In this document: piece after piece, positions 62,833-64,000 of the stretch
Position numbering within the stretch: position 1 is the first letter of the stretch
Layout: the number at the start of each line of letters is the position of its first letter
Assembly (NCBI RefSeq): GCF_000337595.1
Contig: NZ_AOIL01000069.1
Span: 1,487-65,486, forward strand
DNA length: 64,000 nucleotides
Reading direction: 5' to 3'
DNA from: Natrialba taiwanensis DSM 12281
GTDB lineage: Archaea; Halobacteriota; Halobacteria; Halobacteriales; Natrialbaceae
Position numbers and translations under genes: made by a program
The notes under the pieces: model-generated
The model's database searches: none
Told to the model about the DNA's origin: nothing
The model's input: only the letters and a program-made list of their open reading frames with translations

Positions 62833-64000
62833 ATGACTGCGGAGGCAGCCGACGCGGCCCCGCTCTCGCCCCGCCAGTACGAGTTCATCCTCGATGCCGC
62901 GGAAACCTACCGGGAGGGACTCGTCGTGCGCTGCTGTGGCGAAGTCGGTCTCCGCCCGGCTGAACTCGCCGCGCTCACCGTCGGCGACATCGAGCAGGTG
63001 CGGATCGATCCGCCGCGATACGTGGTTCGCGTCCCCGCCGTCGGTGATCGGGAGGAGACCGGCCACACTGCATACCTCCCGACGCGGGTCGAGCAGGAGG
63101 CGCGTCGGTACGCCCGGAGCAACGGGCTGGGGGCCGACGACCGGATTTTCGATGTGACGGCCCGGCGGTTGCAGATGCTCGTCGCCGAGGTGGCAACGCG
63201 GGCGAGCGAACGGTTCGATCAGCCGGCCCTCGCCGACGTTTCCTCGAGCGATCTGCGCCGATACTTCGCGCGCCGAACACTCGTCGACCGCGACATCAAT
63301 CCGCGCGCCGTCAAGGCCGCCGGCGGCTGGCAGAGCTTCGAGGCGCTCGAATCCTACTTCCCGACGCCGACCGATTCCGAACTCGTCGAGGCGTTCGACG
63401 CCGTCGAACGCCCGTCGGCACCGCGACTCGGAGTGTCGAACGCTCGCTCTGGACGGCCGATGAGCGACGACAGCGTCGTCCGTTTACTGTTGGCCGCAAG
63501 CGACCGGTACGCCCTCGTCCGACTCGACGAGGAGGGGTACGTCGAACGGTGGAATCGGAGTGCCGCCGCCCTGTTCGGCTATCGGGCCGGCGAGATCGTC
63601 GGCACGCACGTCTCTGCCTTCTACACCGACGAGGCGGTCAAAGACGGCGTCCCCGAGCGGACGCTTGCGACCGCACTGGAAGAGTCCGGAATCGAACAGG
63701 AGGGCTGGCGTGTTCACCGGGACGGCTCCCGCGTTCGTGCGACCGAAGTCGTTTCACCGCTGCGCGACGAGCGGGGTCGACACGACGGCTACGCCGTCTT
63801 CGTCCGGGACATTTCGACCCACCACGACGAACTCGAGGCGGTTCGATCGGAGCGTACCGCTCTCGAGCGCCAGGCGGCGGTTGCTCGCCGGTACCGGGCG
63901 GTGACGCGGGGACTGCTCGATGGGAGCGACCACGAAGCGGTCGAAGCGGCGGCCTGTCACGCGCTCGCGGACGGTCAGCCCTACGAGTTCAGTTGGATCG
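62833..64000 (+). CDS. Integrase-like/PAS sensor-regulator, 3' end outside the window
   Basis: At least 389 codons from MTAEAADAAPLSPRQYEFIL. Residues about 1-185 resemble the catalytic domain of a tyrosine recombinase: GEVGLRPAELAALTVGDIE keeps the first Arg, SSDLRRYFARRTLVDRDI has the H-x-x-R block as Ser-x-x-Arg, and AAGGWQSFEALESYF keeps a Tyr. The two His positions are lost, so it is unlikely to recombine DNA. A PAS domain follows at about 215-335 (RYALVRLDEEGYVERWN, GYAVFVRDIS), then a further sensor-type helix. In haloarchaea such chains usually end in a Bat-type HTH, beyond this window. Family call is by pattern. Confidence 0.75.
   Translation, partial: MTAEAADAAPLSPRQYEFILDAAETYREGLVVRCCGEVGLRPAELAALTVGDIEQVRIDPPRYVVRVPAVGDREETGHTAYLPTRVEQEARRYARSNGLGADDRIFDVTARRLQMLVAEVATRASERFDQPALADVSSSDLRRYFARRTLVDRDINPRAVKAAGGWQSFEALESYFPTPTDSELVEAFDAVERPSAPRLGVSNARSGRPMSDDSVVRLLLAASDRYALVRLDEEGYVERWNRSAAALFGYRAGEIVGTHVSAFYTDEAVKDGVPERTLATALEESGIEQEGWRVHRDGSRVRATEVVSPLRDERGRHDGYAVFVRDISTHHDELEAVRSERTALERQAAVARRYRAVTRGLLDGSDHEAVEAAACHALADGQPYEFSWI

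Overview
The window looks like a draft contig from a haloarchaeon, probably of the Natrialba/Natrinema/Haloterrigena type. The DNA is GC-rich and the predicted proteins are very acidic. Archaeal information-processing and lipid genes are present: FEN-1, RNase P subunit 4, a YhbY protein, SRP RNA and a UbiA-type geranylgeranyltransferase. Several genes have a TATA-like box about 25-30 bases before the start codon, as expected for short-leader or leaderless transcripts. The first 16 bases are the end of the Tn5/Nextera mosaic end, so base 1 is a contig edge with unremoved adapter, and FEN-1 is cut there. The right edge cuts a large sensor/regulator gene.

Layout. 1-9.5 kb: fen, a PQQ-propeller lipoprotein with a membrane partner, a GNAT, tRNA-Gly(TCC), a Trm9-like methyltransferase, UPF0058 and a long low-complexity protein. 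9.6-23.4 kb: a small winged-helix regulator divergent from purA; a histidine kinase translationally coupled to a protein with a degenerate CHAT-like protease region; a Trm112-like protein; cbiX with a DR2241 gene; a PhoD-type phosphatase with a laminin-B-like tail; and a DUF2797 protein. 23.4-32 kb: a YqcI/YcgG-isochorismatase pair, a MOSC protein, and a tandemly duplicated cassette of an SBP_bac_5-like lipoprotein plus a PAP2 phosphatase. Both lipoproteins read as circular permutants of the family. 32-42.6 kb: rnp4, yhbY, EamA, a Bat-type regulator, SRP RNA, a PQQ pseudogene, cysK, a CoA-binding protein, ubiA, tRNA-Arg(TCG), small membrane proteins and an M24 peptidase.

42.9-46.5 kb is an ABC ATPase/permease/Yip1 cassette bracketed by two inverted 203-bp MITE-like elements; the left one abuts a truncated gene. 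47-47.6 kb holds a decayed insertion-sequence-like fragment and a candidate three-way-junction RNA. 48.2-52.5 kb is an operon of three exported beta-proteins with matching N-termini followed by a Sec11/SipW-type signal peptidase, resembling bacterial SipW-TasA systems. 52.7-64 kb: an NCS2 permease, cbiA, four highly acidic proteins of which two carry glycine-zipper-like segments, a universal stress protein, acetyl-CoA synthetase, and a start-only gene with a degenerate integrase-like domain fused to PAS.

The strongest candidates for undescribed biology are the permuted SBP/PAP2 cassettes, the SipW/TasA-like operon, the kinase/pseudo-CHAT pair, the acidic quartet, and the structured RNA at 47.4 kb. 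All calls come from reading the sequence; no database search or structure prediction was run.
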